This document shows, one piece after another, positions 1 to 9,612 of a stretch of 64,000 nt of DNA. Position numbers and translations under genes: made by a program. Every line of letters begins with the position of its first letter. Positions within the stretch are counted from its first letter, which is position 1. This DNA comes from Gammaproteobacteria bacterium UBA4421 (GTDB taxonomy: Bacteria; Pseudomonadota; Gammaproteobacteria; Pseudomonadales; Azotimanducaceae): contig DGQF01000034.1 of assembly GCA_002389675.1 (NCBI GenBank), positions 116,688 to 180,687 of the forward strand, in the 5' to 3' direction. Under the pieces are notes generated by a model, which did no database searches, was not told where the DNA came from, and saw nothing but the letters and a program-made list of their open reading frames with translations.

Positions 1-617
1 ATCAGCGCTGCCAGGGCGATTGAGCCGATTCCTGCCGTATACAGGCTGATGTCATCGACATGACTGATCAGTTCGTTGATTACGGCAAAGGGTTTTGCTG
101 TGCTGGTAATCTCAATGCCGGTGAAAACCGGCAGCTGACTGACGATGATTAAGAGGGCAGCGGCATTCACAAAACCGGTAATGACCGGATGGCTCAGCAA
201 ATTGACTAATCCGCCCATGCGGGAAAGCCGCAGGAGCCATAGGATTAAACCAGATTGAAGGCAGATGATGCTGGTGATTCCAAGGTACGCATCGCTGAAT
301 TGGGGAGCATATTCGCTGACAGTGGCTGCGACCATTAATGCTGCGACGGCAACGGGACCAACCACCAATTGTCGAGAACTGCCAAAAAAAGCGTAAAGAA
401 TCATGGGTACTAGGCAAGCGTAAAGGCCTGCCTGCGGCGGCACGCCGGCTAGAAACGCATAAGCGACAGCCTGTGGGATGGTCACCATACCCACAATTAA
501 CCCCGCTACCCAGTCATGGTTGAAATCGTCTCGACTATAGTTGCGCAGAATGGGAATTAGAGGCAGATATTGTGGCCATTCGCGCAATCCGGTTTTAAAC
601 CATAGGGCGAAGCGCAT
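1..617 (-). CDS. SulP-family anion permease, N-terminal part (cut by window edge)
   Basis: The reverse strand is open from an ATG at 617 to the left edge and encodes about 205 residues. They begin MRFALWFKTGLREWPQYLPL and continue with the SulP signature (WVAGLIVGMVTIPQAVAYA, then GVPPQAGLYA). Several hydrophobic segments follow, and a SHPVITGFVNAAALLI stretch typical of the family. SulP proteins are inner-membrane sulfate, bicarbonate or other anion transporters, often with a C-terminal STAS domain, which would lie outside the window. The substrate cannot be told. The gene is divergent from the formaldehyde dehydrogenase gene across about 140 bases. No strong ribosome binding site precedes the ATG, but it is the first Met of the conserved N-terminus. 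Confidence 0.9.
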   Translation of the reverse strand, partial: MRFALWFKTGLREWPQYLPLIPILRNYSRDDFNHDWVAGLIVGMVTIPQAVAYAFLAGVPPQAGLYACLVPMILYAFFGSSRQLVVGPVAVAALMVAATVSEYAPQFSDAYLGITSIICLQSGLILWLLRLSRMGGLVNLLSHPVITGFVNAAALLIIVSQLPVFTGIEITSTAKPFAVINELISHVDDISLYTAGIGSIALAAL

Positions 618-720
618 CAGTTGTTTAGGTCGGGCGCAGTCATCGGATAAGTGTAGCAGCTGTCCGCTGTCCGTGTGCGGCCTTCGCCCTTCTGCGTGGG
701 CTTGCTATAGGGTGCCTTAA

Positions 721-1866
<1,146 letters not shown>

Positions 1867-1880
1867 CCTTTGGCGCGTGG

Positions 1881-1918
1881 TTATCTAGTGCGCGGTGCTG
1901 CAACCGGGCACTAGATAA
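1881..1918. terminator. Bidirectional terminator-like hairpin
   Basis: A perfect 11-bp inverted repeat, TTATCTAGTGC / GCACTAGATAA, encloses a further CGGT/ACCG pairing around a GCTGCA loop. It lies between the convergent frmA and small-membrane-protein genes and overlaps the stop codon of the latter. There is no long T-run on either side, so the terminator role is inferred from position and stem strength. Confidence 0.6.
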
Positions 1919-2111
1919 AGATGCTGTAGATTCCCAGTTGTATGATGATCAGCACGGTTGCCCAGACCCGGATATCACGCCATTTTGAATGATCTTTGGC
2001 TTCAGAGAAGATTAATTTTTTTGGGATCAGCCAAATGAGCCCGGCGAGCAATAAAAAACCCGCCATGGAAATATAGTTGGCCCATTCTGTGGGCAGATCG
2101 GCTGGATTCAT
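1911..2111 (-). CDS. Small membrane protein partner of the sodium:solute symporter (66 aa)
   Basis: The ATG overlaps the TGA of the upstream symporter gene as ATGA, so the two are translationally coupled. The 66-residue product has two hydrophobic segments (about residues 14-29 and 49-66) joined by a charged loop (KKLIFSEAKDHSKWRD). I do not recognise a named family. The coupling suggests it is an accessory subunit or assembly factor of the symporter. A longer frame starting at 2294 exists but would overlap the symporter gene deeply, so the coupled ATG is preferred. Confidence 0.75.
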   Translation of the reverse strand: MNPADLPTEWANYISMAGFLLLAGLIWLIPKKLIFSEAKDHSKWRDIRVWATVLIIIQLGIYSIFI

Positions 2112-3562
2112 GAGGCGCGACTCCAAGGGTTGTAGGTGAGCTTGGTTAAATCGGCGTCTGTGCGGGGAGTGAAGTAACTGATGACCCACAGTGCAATCAT
2201 TGCGTACACAAAACTCGAAAACGCAACATAAAGCATATTTATACCGACGCTCAAGAGAAGCGCCGCCAGCACAACTCCGCTGATTAACGTCCACAGGCCT
2301 GCGGTGGGAGTGGCATGACGGGTAAATGCACCGAGTAGGAGTAATGCCAGCATTGGGCCTTGGAACAGCGATAAGATGGTTTGGATGAAGGTAAAAATTC
2401 CGCCCATATCAGCGACTAACGGCGCAATGCCCATAGCCATGAGTAGCATGACTAAAGTGAGGATTCTGCCGATAAGCAGATCGTTATCGCGGTTGGCGTT
2501 CTTAAACAGCACGTGACGAATATCACGCGTGACCATTAGCGACGTTGAATTGACACCCGAGTCGATGGTGGATTGGAGTGCCGCAATGATCGCGACAAAC
2601 ATCAACCCCGATATACCGGGAGGTAATACGTTTTTGATGATCCACGGCAGCGCCATGTCGGGATATTCGATTTCGGCGTGCATGACTAGTGCCAGCAAAC
2701 CCGGAAAAACAATCAGCAGGGGAATAAACGTTTTGGCGAGAGCGGCAAACATCATCCCGGCGCTGGCGTCCCATTGTGTTTTCGCGCCTAGGCTACGTTG
2801 CAATATCGCTTGGCCTGCGCACCAGTAGGCCGGTGAGAGCACAACGCCTAGGCCTAAAATGACGCCCGGCCAAGGAAACGTTTCATGATCAGCGTCAAGA
2901 TATGTCTGTAAATGATTGGGATTTTCTGCAGTCAGGGTAGTTGCAAAACCGGTAAATCCGCCCGTTTCGGCGATGCCCAAGCCGACAATCACCAGACCTC
3001 CGATGAACATAATACAAACTTGAAGAGAATCGGTGAATGCAACAGCGGCAAGGCCACCAGCAATGCTGTAAAGCCCTACCACGGTGCCTGTGACCATGAT
3101 GCCGACCCATATCGGCCAGCCCAGGTAGGATTGCAGCGTCAATGCAAGGGCCCAAAGTGCAACCCCGATGGCAAATATACCAACAATACTGGTGATAACA
3201 GCGGCGGTTACGCGGACCGCTTGGTTGTAGCGTAGGCCGAGGTATTCGGGGATTGAATATACGCCGGCTTTCCAATAGAGCGGGATGAAAACCAAAGCCG
3301 CAAGGATCATTGCGGGGATAGCACCGATCCATTCGAAATTTGCCTGAGCGATACCCACCGTAAACGCGTTGCCGGCCGCACCGACATAACTGTTAGCACC
3401 GATGTTGGTGCCGATGATTGACAACCCGATGACCCACCAGGTCAAAGAACGCCCGGCTAAAAAGAAATCCTGCGCGGATTTGACCCGCCCACCCAAGCGA
3501 ACGCCAACAAAGGTGATCAGGGCTAGGTAGGCGATGACGATGGTTAGGTCTAATGAATGCAT
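2108..3562 (-). CDS. SSS-family sodium:solute symporter
   Basis: This 484-residue protein has about 13 predicted hydrophobic helices and sodium:solute symporter family motifs. These include LAGRSLTWWVIGLSIIGTNI near residue 35-55, WKAGVYSIPEYLGLRYN, an SIAGGLAAVAFTDSLQ stretch and ALQSTIDSGVNSTSLMVTRDI. It resembles the SglT/glucose-galactose branch, but the substrate (sugar, amino acid or carboxylate) cannot be fixed from sequence alone. Uptake would be driven by the sodium gradient, which fits a marine organism. It is translationally coupled to the downstream 66-residue membrane protein. Confidence 0.92.
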   Translation of the reverse strand: MHSLDLTIVIAYLALITFVGVRLGGRVKSAQDFFLAGRSLTWWVIGLSIIGTNIGANSYVGAAGNAFTVGIAQANFEWIGAIPAMILAALVFIPLYWKAGVYSIPEYLGLRYNQAVRVTAAVITSIVGIFAIGVALWALALTLQSYLGWPIWVGIMVTGTVVGLYSIAGGLAAVAFTDSLQVCIMFIGGLVIVGLGIAETGGFTGFATTLTAENPNHLQTYLDADHETFPWPGVILGLGVVLSPAYWCAGQAILQRSLGAKTQWDASAGMMFAALAKTFIPLLIVFPGLLALVMHAEIEYPDMALPWIIKNVLPPGISGLMFVAIIAALQSTIDSGVNSTSLMVTRDIRHVLFKNANRDNDLLIGRILTLVMLLMAMGIAPLVADMGGIFTFIQTILSLFQGPMLALLLLGAFTRHATPTAGLWTLISGVVLAALLLSVGINMLYVAFSSFVYAMIALWVISYFTPRTDADLTKLTYNPWSRAS

Positions 3563-3729
3563 ATCATCCTTGGTACAAGCGATCGGAGACGCAGAGCATA
3601 CTCACATATTCCTAAAGCCAGCGCGAGTGGGTTGGCCCTGATAGGTTCAACCATAAACCTCTTACAGAATGTTTGACGATGCGAGCTTCCACGATTTGTC
3701 TGCGCAACAAAGTTGAAGCGCTTGCCGGG

Positions 3730-4143
3730 CTAGTGTGAGTCTAAATCGACAAAACGATCAATGGCCTGCAGTTCGTAACCTGCATGCAGGTGGTGCGGTG
3801 CGAGCCGGTTTAATTCCGTCTTTGAAAACCAGCGTAGCTCAAGCAATTCACGGGTATCGTAATGCTCAACTGCGTGGTCGACGTCAGCGCCGTATATGAG
3901 ATGCTGGTGCCCCTTATAAGTATATGGCCCAAGCTCTATGAGTGCGTCGAGCTGTAAATCTAATTCTTCGCGCAGTTCGCGTTTGACTGCCTCTTTGGGC
4001 TGTTCACCCCATTCGATACCGCCGCCGGGAAGGCCCCAGCGCTTTTTGTGCTGCCTGCGAAAACTGGCATGAATAGCCAGTAGAAATGTATCGTTATACC
4101 GAAGAACCGCTCGTGCGGTGCGATATACAGGGCTGGGTGTCAC
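3730..4143 (-). CDS. NUDIX hydrolase
   Basis: Small NUDIX-fold protein with the complete Nudix box, G-x5-E-x7-REL-x-EE (GIEWGEQPKEAVKRELREEL). It would hydrolyse a nucleoside diphosphate linked to another group, with a divalent metal held by the box glutamates; the substrate is unknown. I chose the GTG at 4143, whose GTGA overlaps the TGA of the upstream membrane-protein gene (translational coupling), giving 137 aa. A frame extended to another GTG at 4206 adds residues unlike the family and overlaps the upstream gene by 67 bases, so it is less likely. Confidence 0.9.
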   Translation of the reverse strand: MTPSPVYRTARAVLRYNDTFLLAIHASFRRQHKKRWGLPGGGIEWGEQPKEAVKRELREELDLQLDALIELGPYTYKGHQHLIYGADVDHAVEHYDTRELLELRWFSKTELNRLAPHHLHAGYELQAIDRFVDLDSH

Positions 4144-4580
4144 GAGTTGGGGGGTACGTTCAGTTCGCCGACCTGTGGTCCAAATAACAACACGAGAAAA
4201 ATCCACGCTGCGGTGATGATAAAAGAAGCCACCACACCCACCATAACGCCTTTACCGACGGAGTAATATTTGCCACCCATTTCTTCGAAACTTCGAAACA
4301 TGGCCCCCTGCAGGCGATTTGTAGCGAACAGCACCAACACAACCTGGCTAATCATAAATACAACCGCAGTGGTCATGTTTGGGGTAAATAACCCTGGTAA
4401 TGCGATAAACACGAGGACTAAAACGATACTGCCTATCAGCGCATAACGCCCCATTTGGGGTTGCCCTAAGGCTGAATAGTTCTTTGCCAGCATATAACCT
4501 GCGGCCAGCGCCGAGCCTAAAAATGTGGCGATGCCCATGGCCGTGAGTGAATATAGTTGGGGCAGATTTTTCTGGTTCAT
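4140..4580 (-). CDS. Hypothetical four-helix membrane protein
   Basis: The 146-residue product starts at the ATG at 4580 (MNQKNLPQLYSLT). It has about four hydrophobic segments: residues 10-33, 45-65, 70-90 and 114-135. No named domain is recognised. It is followed by, and overlaps, the NUDIX hydrolase gene (GTGA junction), so the two are co-transcribed. An upstream TTG at 4592 is a possible alternative start. It is divergent from the BCCT transporter gene. Confidence 0.7.
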   Translation of the reverse strand: MNQKNLPQLYSLTAMGIATFLGSALAAGYMLAKNYSALGQPQMGRYALIGSIVLVLVFIALPGLFTPNMTTAVVFMISQVVLVLFATNRLQGAMFRSFEEMGGKYYSVGKGVMVGVVASFIITAAWIFLVLLFGPQVGELNVPPNS

Positions 4581-4723
4581 AGTGCTGGCCAATCTCGACT
4601 TGCTTTGAGTTTAACGGGTTTATGGTGTAAATGAGCAAGTCGTGTTCACAGAGCGAGACTTTTAACTTGCATTGTTTGTTTGTGCCTCTAGTGTAGGGGA
4701 CCGTCTCGAAAAAGCGATAATTT

Positions 4724-6280
4724 ATGAGTACAGCCAAGCACCCGACATCACCAAGCTCCGTCGATTGGCCAGTTCTAATCTGCAGTTCCACGCTATTAAT
4801 AGGACTGTGTTTGCCGTTGGCTCTTTACCCGGAGGCCGGGAAAAAAACGCTGGGTGATGCGTTTAATTATCTGACGCAGAATTTTGGTGTTCTTTATGTG
4901 TTAGCAGGCATCTTTGCGCTCATATTTTTACTCTACTTGGCCTTCGGTCGACATCGCAATATCGTATTTGCTAGGGAACCGGGTCCGCCGCAATTTTCAA
5001 CCTTCAGCTGGAGCTCGATGTTATTTTGCGGTGGTATCGGTACCAGCGTCTTGTATTGGGGGACTGTCGAGTGGGCGCATTATTATATAGCGCCGCCGTT
5101 GGCCATCTCGCCGTTGTCGGAGCAAGCATTGCCGTGGGCGACGAGTTATCCGATATTTCATTGGGGGTTGATTGGCTGGGCGTTCTACTGCTTGCCAGGC
5201 ATTGCTATGGGGTATGTTTTTTATTGCCGCGGAGCGACCAGCTTGCGTTTATCTGAAGCCTGTCGCCGTGTTGTCCCGTTCAGGGCACGCGGTGTGGTGA
5301 ATCCATTGATAGACTTGATATTTGTGATTGGACTGGTGGGTGCTTGCAGCACGGGCATAGGCCTCGCGGTGCCGCTGATAGGGACACTTTCGAGTGATCT
5401 TTTGGGACTGGATTCGCGAGGATTAGGTTTTCAGCTTGACCTGATGGTCATCGCGATAGTTACCTTTTTATTTGCGGGCAGTGCCTGGTTAGGCCTGGAA
5501 AATGGCATTCGATGGTTAAGTAACGTAAATATAGGACTGGCATTTGGTGTTATCTTGTTTGTCTTCCTTGCCGGTCCGACGTTATTTATAACGGAGCTCG
5601 GTGTTGAGAGCATCGGGTTGTTGTTACAAAACTTTGTTCGCATGGCCACTTGGACAGATGCCCAAGGCACATCCGATTTTGTTGAATCATGGACCATTTT
5701 TTATTGGGCCTGGTGGTTGGCTCTTGGTCCTTTCATGGGAATTTTTATCGCGAAAATTTCGCGGGGCCGGACGATGCAGCAAATTATTTTGGGTTGCTTG
5801 GGGTTCGGTACGTTGGGCTGCACTTTATTTTTTATGGTGTTGGGGAACTACGCGGTTTTCTTGGAACTCAACGGTGTAGTTAATGTATTGGATTATGTGC
5901 GTGCGGGCGAAGCACCTCAGGCCATTCTAGCGGTGCTGCAGACTCTGCCCGCGGCCTCGTTAATTATTTTTCTGTTTACGTTGGTCTGCGTGATATTCGC
6001 GGCGACCAGCTATGATTCAGCCTCTTATGTGCTGGCGACGGCTGCAACAAAAAACCTTGCAGAAGAGGTGGATCCTTCACGTTCCCATCGAATTTTCTGG
6101 GCAGTTGTGTTGGGCGTATTGCCGACGACCCTCATTTTTGTGGGCGGCTTGCGTCCGTTGCAGTCGGCGGTCACTTTGGCGTCTGTGCCGCTGTTGGTCA
6201 TTATGATTTTAATGTCCTGGTCTTTGTGGAAAAATCTCGCGGAACGTGACGACCCCGCGCTCGAATCGACTGTGCGTTGA
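4724..6280 (+). CDS. BCCT-family transporter (betaine/carnitine/choline type)
   Basis: This 518-residue protein has the 12-helix BCCT pattern. Family motifs include the GGIGTSVLYWGTVEWAHYY segment (residues about 103-121), PIFHWGLIGWAFYCLPG, the glycine-rich LVGACSTGIGLAVPLIG, and WTIFYWAWWLALGPFMGIF with the aromatic residues that line the quaternary-amine site. The GTVEWAHYY form is closer to CaiT-like members than to BetP. No long C-terminal osmosensing tail is present. The probable role is uptake or exchange of a quaternary ammonium compound or sulfonium; the exact substrate is not deducible. Confidence 0.93.
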   Translation: MSTAKHPTSPSSVDWPVLICSSTLLIGLCLPLALYPEAGKKTLGDAFNYLTQNFGVLYVLAGIFALIFLLYLAFGRHRNIVFAREPGPPQFSTFSWSSMLFCGGIGTSVLYWGTVEWAHYYIAPPLAISPLSEQALPWATSYPIFHWGLIGWAFYCLPGIAMGYVFYCRGATSLRLSEACRRVVPFRARGVVNPLIDLIFVIGLVGACSTGIGLAVPLIGTLSSDLLGLDSRGLGFQLDLMVIAIVTFLFAGSAWLGLENGIRWLSNVNIGLAFGVILFVFLAGPTLFITELGVESIGLLLQNFVRMATWTDAQGTSDFVESWTIFYWAWWLALGPFMGIFIAKISRGRTMQQIILGCLGFGTLGCTLFFMVLGNYAVFLELNGVVNVLDYVRAGEAPQAILAVLQTLPAASLIIFLFTLVCVIFAATSYDSASYVLATAATKNLAEEVDPSRSHRIFWAVVLGVLPTTLIFVGGLRPLQSAVTLASVPLLVIMILMSWSLWKNLAERDDPALESTVR

Positions 6281-6459
6281 TGACAAAGTTTGGATCCTAT
6301 GGCCATCCGGGCGGGGGATCTGGGCTGCGCGTTTGATGTTTTGGAATCTGCTGTCGAGTTGGATCGGCGCGTTTGAACCGGGGCTGAAGGTGCGCGCCAA
6401 ACATTTTTTTTCTTGCTACTCTTGCGGTGACTCAAAGGCGCAAAAATAGGGAGGGATCA

Positions 6460-7233
6460 GTGACTAAACGGGTAGTTTTTGTAACGGGCAGTGCAGTGGG
6501 TATCGGTAGGGGGGTCTCGTTGTTCTTTGCCAAGCAGGGCGCAACAGTGATTGCGTTGGACATTGACGCTGAACAAAACAGCCAAACGCACGCTGCCGTC
6601 GAATCGGCGGGTGGGATCTGTCATAGCTACACCTGTGATGTAAGCGATAAAATGGCGGTCAGAGCGGTTTTTGATGATCTAGCCTCGCGTGTAGATCGTA
6701 TTGATCTGATGGTGAATAACGCGGCGGTTTATAACGATACAACGCTGACCGGCGGCGACTGGCAGCAACAAACAGAGGCCTTTGATACGGCGATCGGCGT
6801 TGGTGTTATGGGTGCTTTTTATTGTACGGTTGCCGCAGCACCTTTACTGGCTCATGCAGGACAGTCGAATATCATTAACGTTTTGACTGATCACGTAAAA
6901 GAAGGGTTTTATCTTACAGGTGGTATGGCAACCGGATACGATTGTGCCAAATTTGCGCTTTTGAGGCTGACAGAAAGTTGGGCGGTAGAACTCAAAGATC
7001 AAGGGGTGCGGGTGAATGGCCTGTGTTTTGGCGCCACCGATACGCCGATGCTGCGCAAGTTTGCACCGCATATGGTCGCCAACGGCATGGTGGTTGAAGA
7101 CATATGTCAGGCAATCTCTAATGTGATCGATCAAGGACCGGATGGCGCTTCCGGTCGCTCCTATGAGTTCGGCATGGGGCCGACCCCACGACAAACCAGT
7201 CTTGAGCAAATTGAGGCCATTGTGAACGGCTGA
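6460..7233 (+). CDS. Short-chain dehydrogenase/reductase
   Basis: 257-residue SDR with the nucleotide motif TGSAVGIGRG at the N-terminus, an acidic residue after beta-2 (ALDID) that favours NAD(H), the NNAAVYN motif and the catalytic pair YDCAK. The usual catalytic Ser is not at its standard spacing: the segment reads NVLTDHVKEG, so Thr or another residue may stand in. I chose the GTG at 6460 because GGAGGG lies just upstream; a GTG at 6427 would only add 11 residues. It converges on the zinc-type alcohol dehydrogenase gene. The substrate is unknown. Confidence 0.88.
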   Translation: MTKRVVFVTGSAVGIGRGVSLFFAKQGATVIALDIDAEQNSQTHAAVESAGGICHSYTCDVSDKMAVRAVFDDLASRVDRIDLMVNNAAVYNDTTLTGGDWQQQTEAFDTAIGVGVMGAFYCTVAAAPLLAHAGQSNIINVLTDHVKEGFYLTGGMATGYDCAKFALLRLTESWAVELKDQGVRVNGLCFGATDTPMLRKFAPHMVANGMVVEDICQAISNVIDQGPDGASGRSYEFGMGPTPRQTSLEQIEAIVNG

Positions 7234-7244
7234 AAATGCCCGGA

Positions 7245-8339
7245 TCAATCAAACTCTAAAATTGCTCGGCCCTGGATTTGGCCAGCTTCCAGTGCCTGGG
7301 TGGCGGCGTTGATATCCTCCAACCGGTAACGCGCAGTCACCATTTTTTCAAGGTCGAGTGTCCCTTCGTTGTGCCATTTCAAGAATTTCTCGAAATCTCT
7401 ATCGGGCGCGCATGAACCGCCGATGCTGCCGATAAATTGTTTTTCGTTGAGCAAGACATCAATTGCATTGAGCGTTACCTCGGTGGACGGCACGCCAACC
7501 AGTACGGCAGTACCGCCGGGCGCTGCGCCAAAATGGCCGCTGCGGCAAGCGGGTACAATCTGTTCCATAGTGCTTCGAATACCGATGCAGTCAAAAGCAT
7601 AATCAGCGCCTGATACGGGGGACTTCAGAATGGTGAACTGATCGGATTGAGTTGTCATTTCGTGAATTGCAGTTACCGGGTCTACCTCACTGGCGTTGAT
7701 GACATGAGTGGCACCAAAGGTCTTGGCGAATGAGAGTTTGCGATCGTCAAGATCCACCGCAATGATTGGATTTGCGCCTGCGACTTTAGCTCCGACAACG
7801 GCGGAGAGGCCGACACCCCCGACACCAAAGATCACAACGCTTTGCCCAGCTTTGACTTTTGCCGTATTGATGACAGCGCCGGCGCCGGTCATGACGGCAC
7901 AGCCGATAATCGCGGTGACATCCTTTTTTATGTTTGGGTCAACTTTGACTACATATTGTTGGTCGCAAATTGTGTGGTCAGCCCAAGTGAAGACATTTTC
8001 TGATATTGCGATACCATCGCTGACCTCTAGCTGCGCGGTGACGGGCGGTGCGTTGGCGGCGCCAGCGTCTCTAGGTACCCAGGTGACTAAAACAGTATCC
8101 CCTTCTTGAACATGAGAAACGGCACTGCCGGTTTTTAAGACAACGCCGGTAGATTCATGTCCCAAAATCACCGGCTGAGGTCGCGGACGATGCATCTGGT
8201 GCAACTGAGAATGGCAGATTCCCGAAGCATATTGTTTGACGATCACCTGGGTGGGCCCGGGATCTGGTAGGTGCAGTGATTCGATTCGTAAGGTGGCGGT
8301 GTCCTTAGGCAGTACAACAACGTTAGCGGGTGTTCCCAT
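7245..8339 (-). CDS. Zinc-type alcohol dehydrogenase (MDR superfamily) without structural-zinc cluster
   Basis: This 364-residue protein keeps the catalytic-zinc residues (GICHSQLH, GHESTG, GCAVMTGAGAV) and the Rossmann motif FGVGGVGLSAVVGA with an acidic residue at the NAD site (VDLDD). The loop that normally carries four structural-zinc cysteines (as in frmA at 760-1866) is replaced by a Cys-free stretch (WVPRDAGAANAPPVTAQLEV). It is a likely NAD-dependent dehydrogenase of an unknown alcohol or aldehyde. The stop is 11 bases from the end of the convergent SDR gene. Confidence 0.88.
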   Translation of the reverse strand: MGTPANVVVLPKDTATLRIESLHLPDPGPTQVIVKQYASGICHSQLHQMHRPRPQPVILGHESTGVVLKTGSAVSHVQEGDTVLVTWVPRDAGAANAPPVTAQLEVSDGIAISENVFTWADHTICDQQYVVKVDPNIKKDVTAIIGCAVMTGAGAVINTAKVKAGQSVVIFGVGGVGLSAVVGAKVAGANPIIAVDLDDRKLSFAKTFGATHVINASEVDPVTAIHEMTTQSDQFTILKSPVSGADYAFDCIGIRSTMEQIVPACRSGHFGAAPGGTAVLVGVPSTEVTLNAIDVLLNEKQFIGSIGGSCAPDRDFEKFLKWHNEGTLDLEKMVTARYRLEDINAATQALEAGQIQGRAILEFD

Positions 8340-8429
8340 AATTTAGTTCTCGATAAAGCGGTGGTTCCAATTTCCCCAGCCAGTTTGGCCTGACTGGGCT
8401 TTCAGATCAATCGAGTGTACGCTCTTAGG

Positions 8430-8927
8430 ATGACAGGTGACCATCAACTTATTTATGCCGGTAAGATCTTGCAGGGACAGCATTTAGCGGTGGTGAAAAA
8501 GCGATTGGCTGCTGCTTTGAAATTAGATGAACGGCGCACTGAGGTTTTGTTCTCAGGTGAGCGGGTTATTATTAAAAAAGGCTTGGATGAGCAGGCTGCC
8601 ATGGCCTATCAGAGTTTGTTTCAACAAGCCGGTGCACAACTGCAGGTTGTGCGGATGCCGCAGATGGTGTCACCCTCATCTCAGATGAGCGCACAAGAGC
8701 AAACTCCCGCGCCAGGTGATGCATTTACGCTGGCGGAAGTAGGTGAGTTGTTGATGCCACCAACGCCGGCTCCCCAAGCCCCTGTGGACCTCAATGAGAT
8801 CAATTTTGATATTGCCAATTTGGGAGAGCCGCTGCAGCTGCCGGTGCACGAGGAGTTCCCGCCGGCACCGGATATTTCACATCTGGCCCTGGTGACAGTA
8901 GGACTGAACGATCAGGGGGATACGTAG
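8430..8927 (+). CDS. Hypothetical protein with an N-terminal module of the kind found ahead of DUF805/RDD domains
   Basis: The 165-residue product starts at the ATG at 8430; a GTG 15 bases upstream is the alternative. The first 75 or so residues (LIYAGKILQGQHLAVVKKRL, then LFSGERVIIKKGLDEQAA) resemble a small alpha/beta module common at the N-terminus of gammaproteobacterial membrane proteins. Here no membrane domain follows: the C-terminal half is acidic, proline-rich and probably disordered. The function is unknown. Confidence 0.7.
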   Translation: MTGDHQLIYAGKILQGQHLAVVKKRLAAALKLDERRTEVLFSGERVIIKKGLDEQAAMAYQSLFQQAGAQLQVVRMPQMVSPSSQMSAQEQTPAPGDAFTLAEVGELLMPPTPAPQAPVDLNEINFDIANLGEPLQLPVHEEFPPAPDISHLALVTVGLNDQGDT

Positions 8928-9003
8928 GGGGTGGTGGGTTTATAATTCCCCTCACCCAATGGCTGATTTAGCCGACACCACAAACATTAATTAGGAAATG
9001 TTA

Positions 9004-9612
9004 ATGAAATTACATGAATCGCCCAGCCCCAATGCCCGTCGGGTGCACATATTTATGGCAGAAAAGCATATTGAATGCGAGCGTGTTTCCGTTGATATAC
9101 GCGGTGGTGAAAACATCAGTAAGCCTTTTTTGAGCAAAAATCCCGGCGGTAGGGTGCCGGTATTAGAGCTGGATGATGGCGGCTACCTGAGTGAATCGAT
9201 TGCAATCTGTCGTTATTTTGAAGGGATTGAACCTGAGCCGAACTTGTTTGGAGCGGGTGCACTTGAAAGTGCGCAGATTGAAATGTGGCAGCGTCGGGTT
9301 GAATTGAGTTTCATGGCGGAAGTGGCCGGTGCATTTCGCAACTTAACCGGCTTTTTCAAGGATCGGGAAACTCCGGTGAAGCAGTGGGGGCAAGTATGCG
9401 CCGAGGAAGCTCCCAAGAGGCTAGAGATGTTTGATCAACAATTGGCGAATACAACCTATCTTGCGGGTGAGCGCTTCAGTGTTGCGGATATTACTCTGGT
9501 GGTGGCGTTAGACTTTGCCAAGCAGGTTAAAGTGGTGGAATTACCTCAGTTGCCTCATATTTCCCGTTGGTATAGCCAGGTAAATGAACGACCCAGCATG
9601 ACGGCTACCTAG
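9004..9612 (+). CDS. Glutathione S-transferase family protein
   Basis: 202-residue cytosolic GST. It has an N-terminal thioredoxin-fold domain with the putative activating serine in SPNARRV, the cis-proline in GGRVPVLEL and the gamma-glutamyl-binding segment YLSESIAICRYFE, then an all-alpha C-terminal domain (YLAGERFSVADITLVVALDF). I chose the ATG at 9004 because AGGA sits seven bases before it; an ATG six bases upstream is closer to the AGGA than usual. It probably conjugates or reduces electrophiles with glutathione. Its stop overlaps the convergent HMGR-kinase gene by 8 bases. Confidence 0.93.
   Translation: MKLHESPSPNARRVHIFMAEKHIECERVSVDIRGGENISKPFLSKNPGGRVPVLELDDGGYLSESIAICRYFEGIEPEPNLFGAGALESAQIEMWQRRVELSFMAEVAGAFRNLTGFFKDRETPVKQWGQVCAEEAPKRLEMFDQQLANTTYLAGERFSVADITLVVALDFAKQVKVVELPQLPHISRWYSQVNERPSMTAT

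Noticed and set aside
4144-4206. Longer N-terminus of the NUDIX hydrolase starting at 4206
   Set aside because: It would overlap the upstream gene by 67 bases and adds residues unlike the family; the GTGA-coupled start at 4143 fits better.
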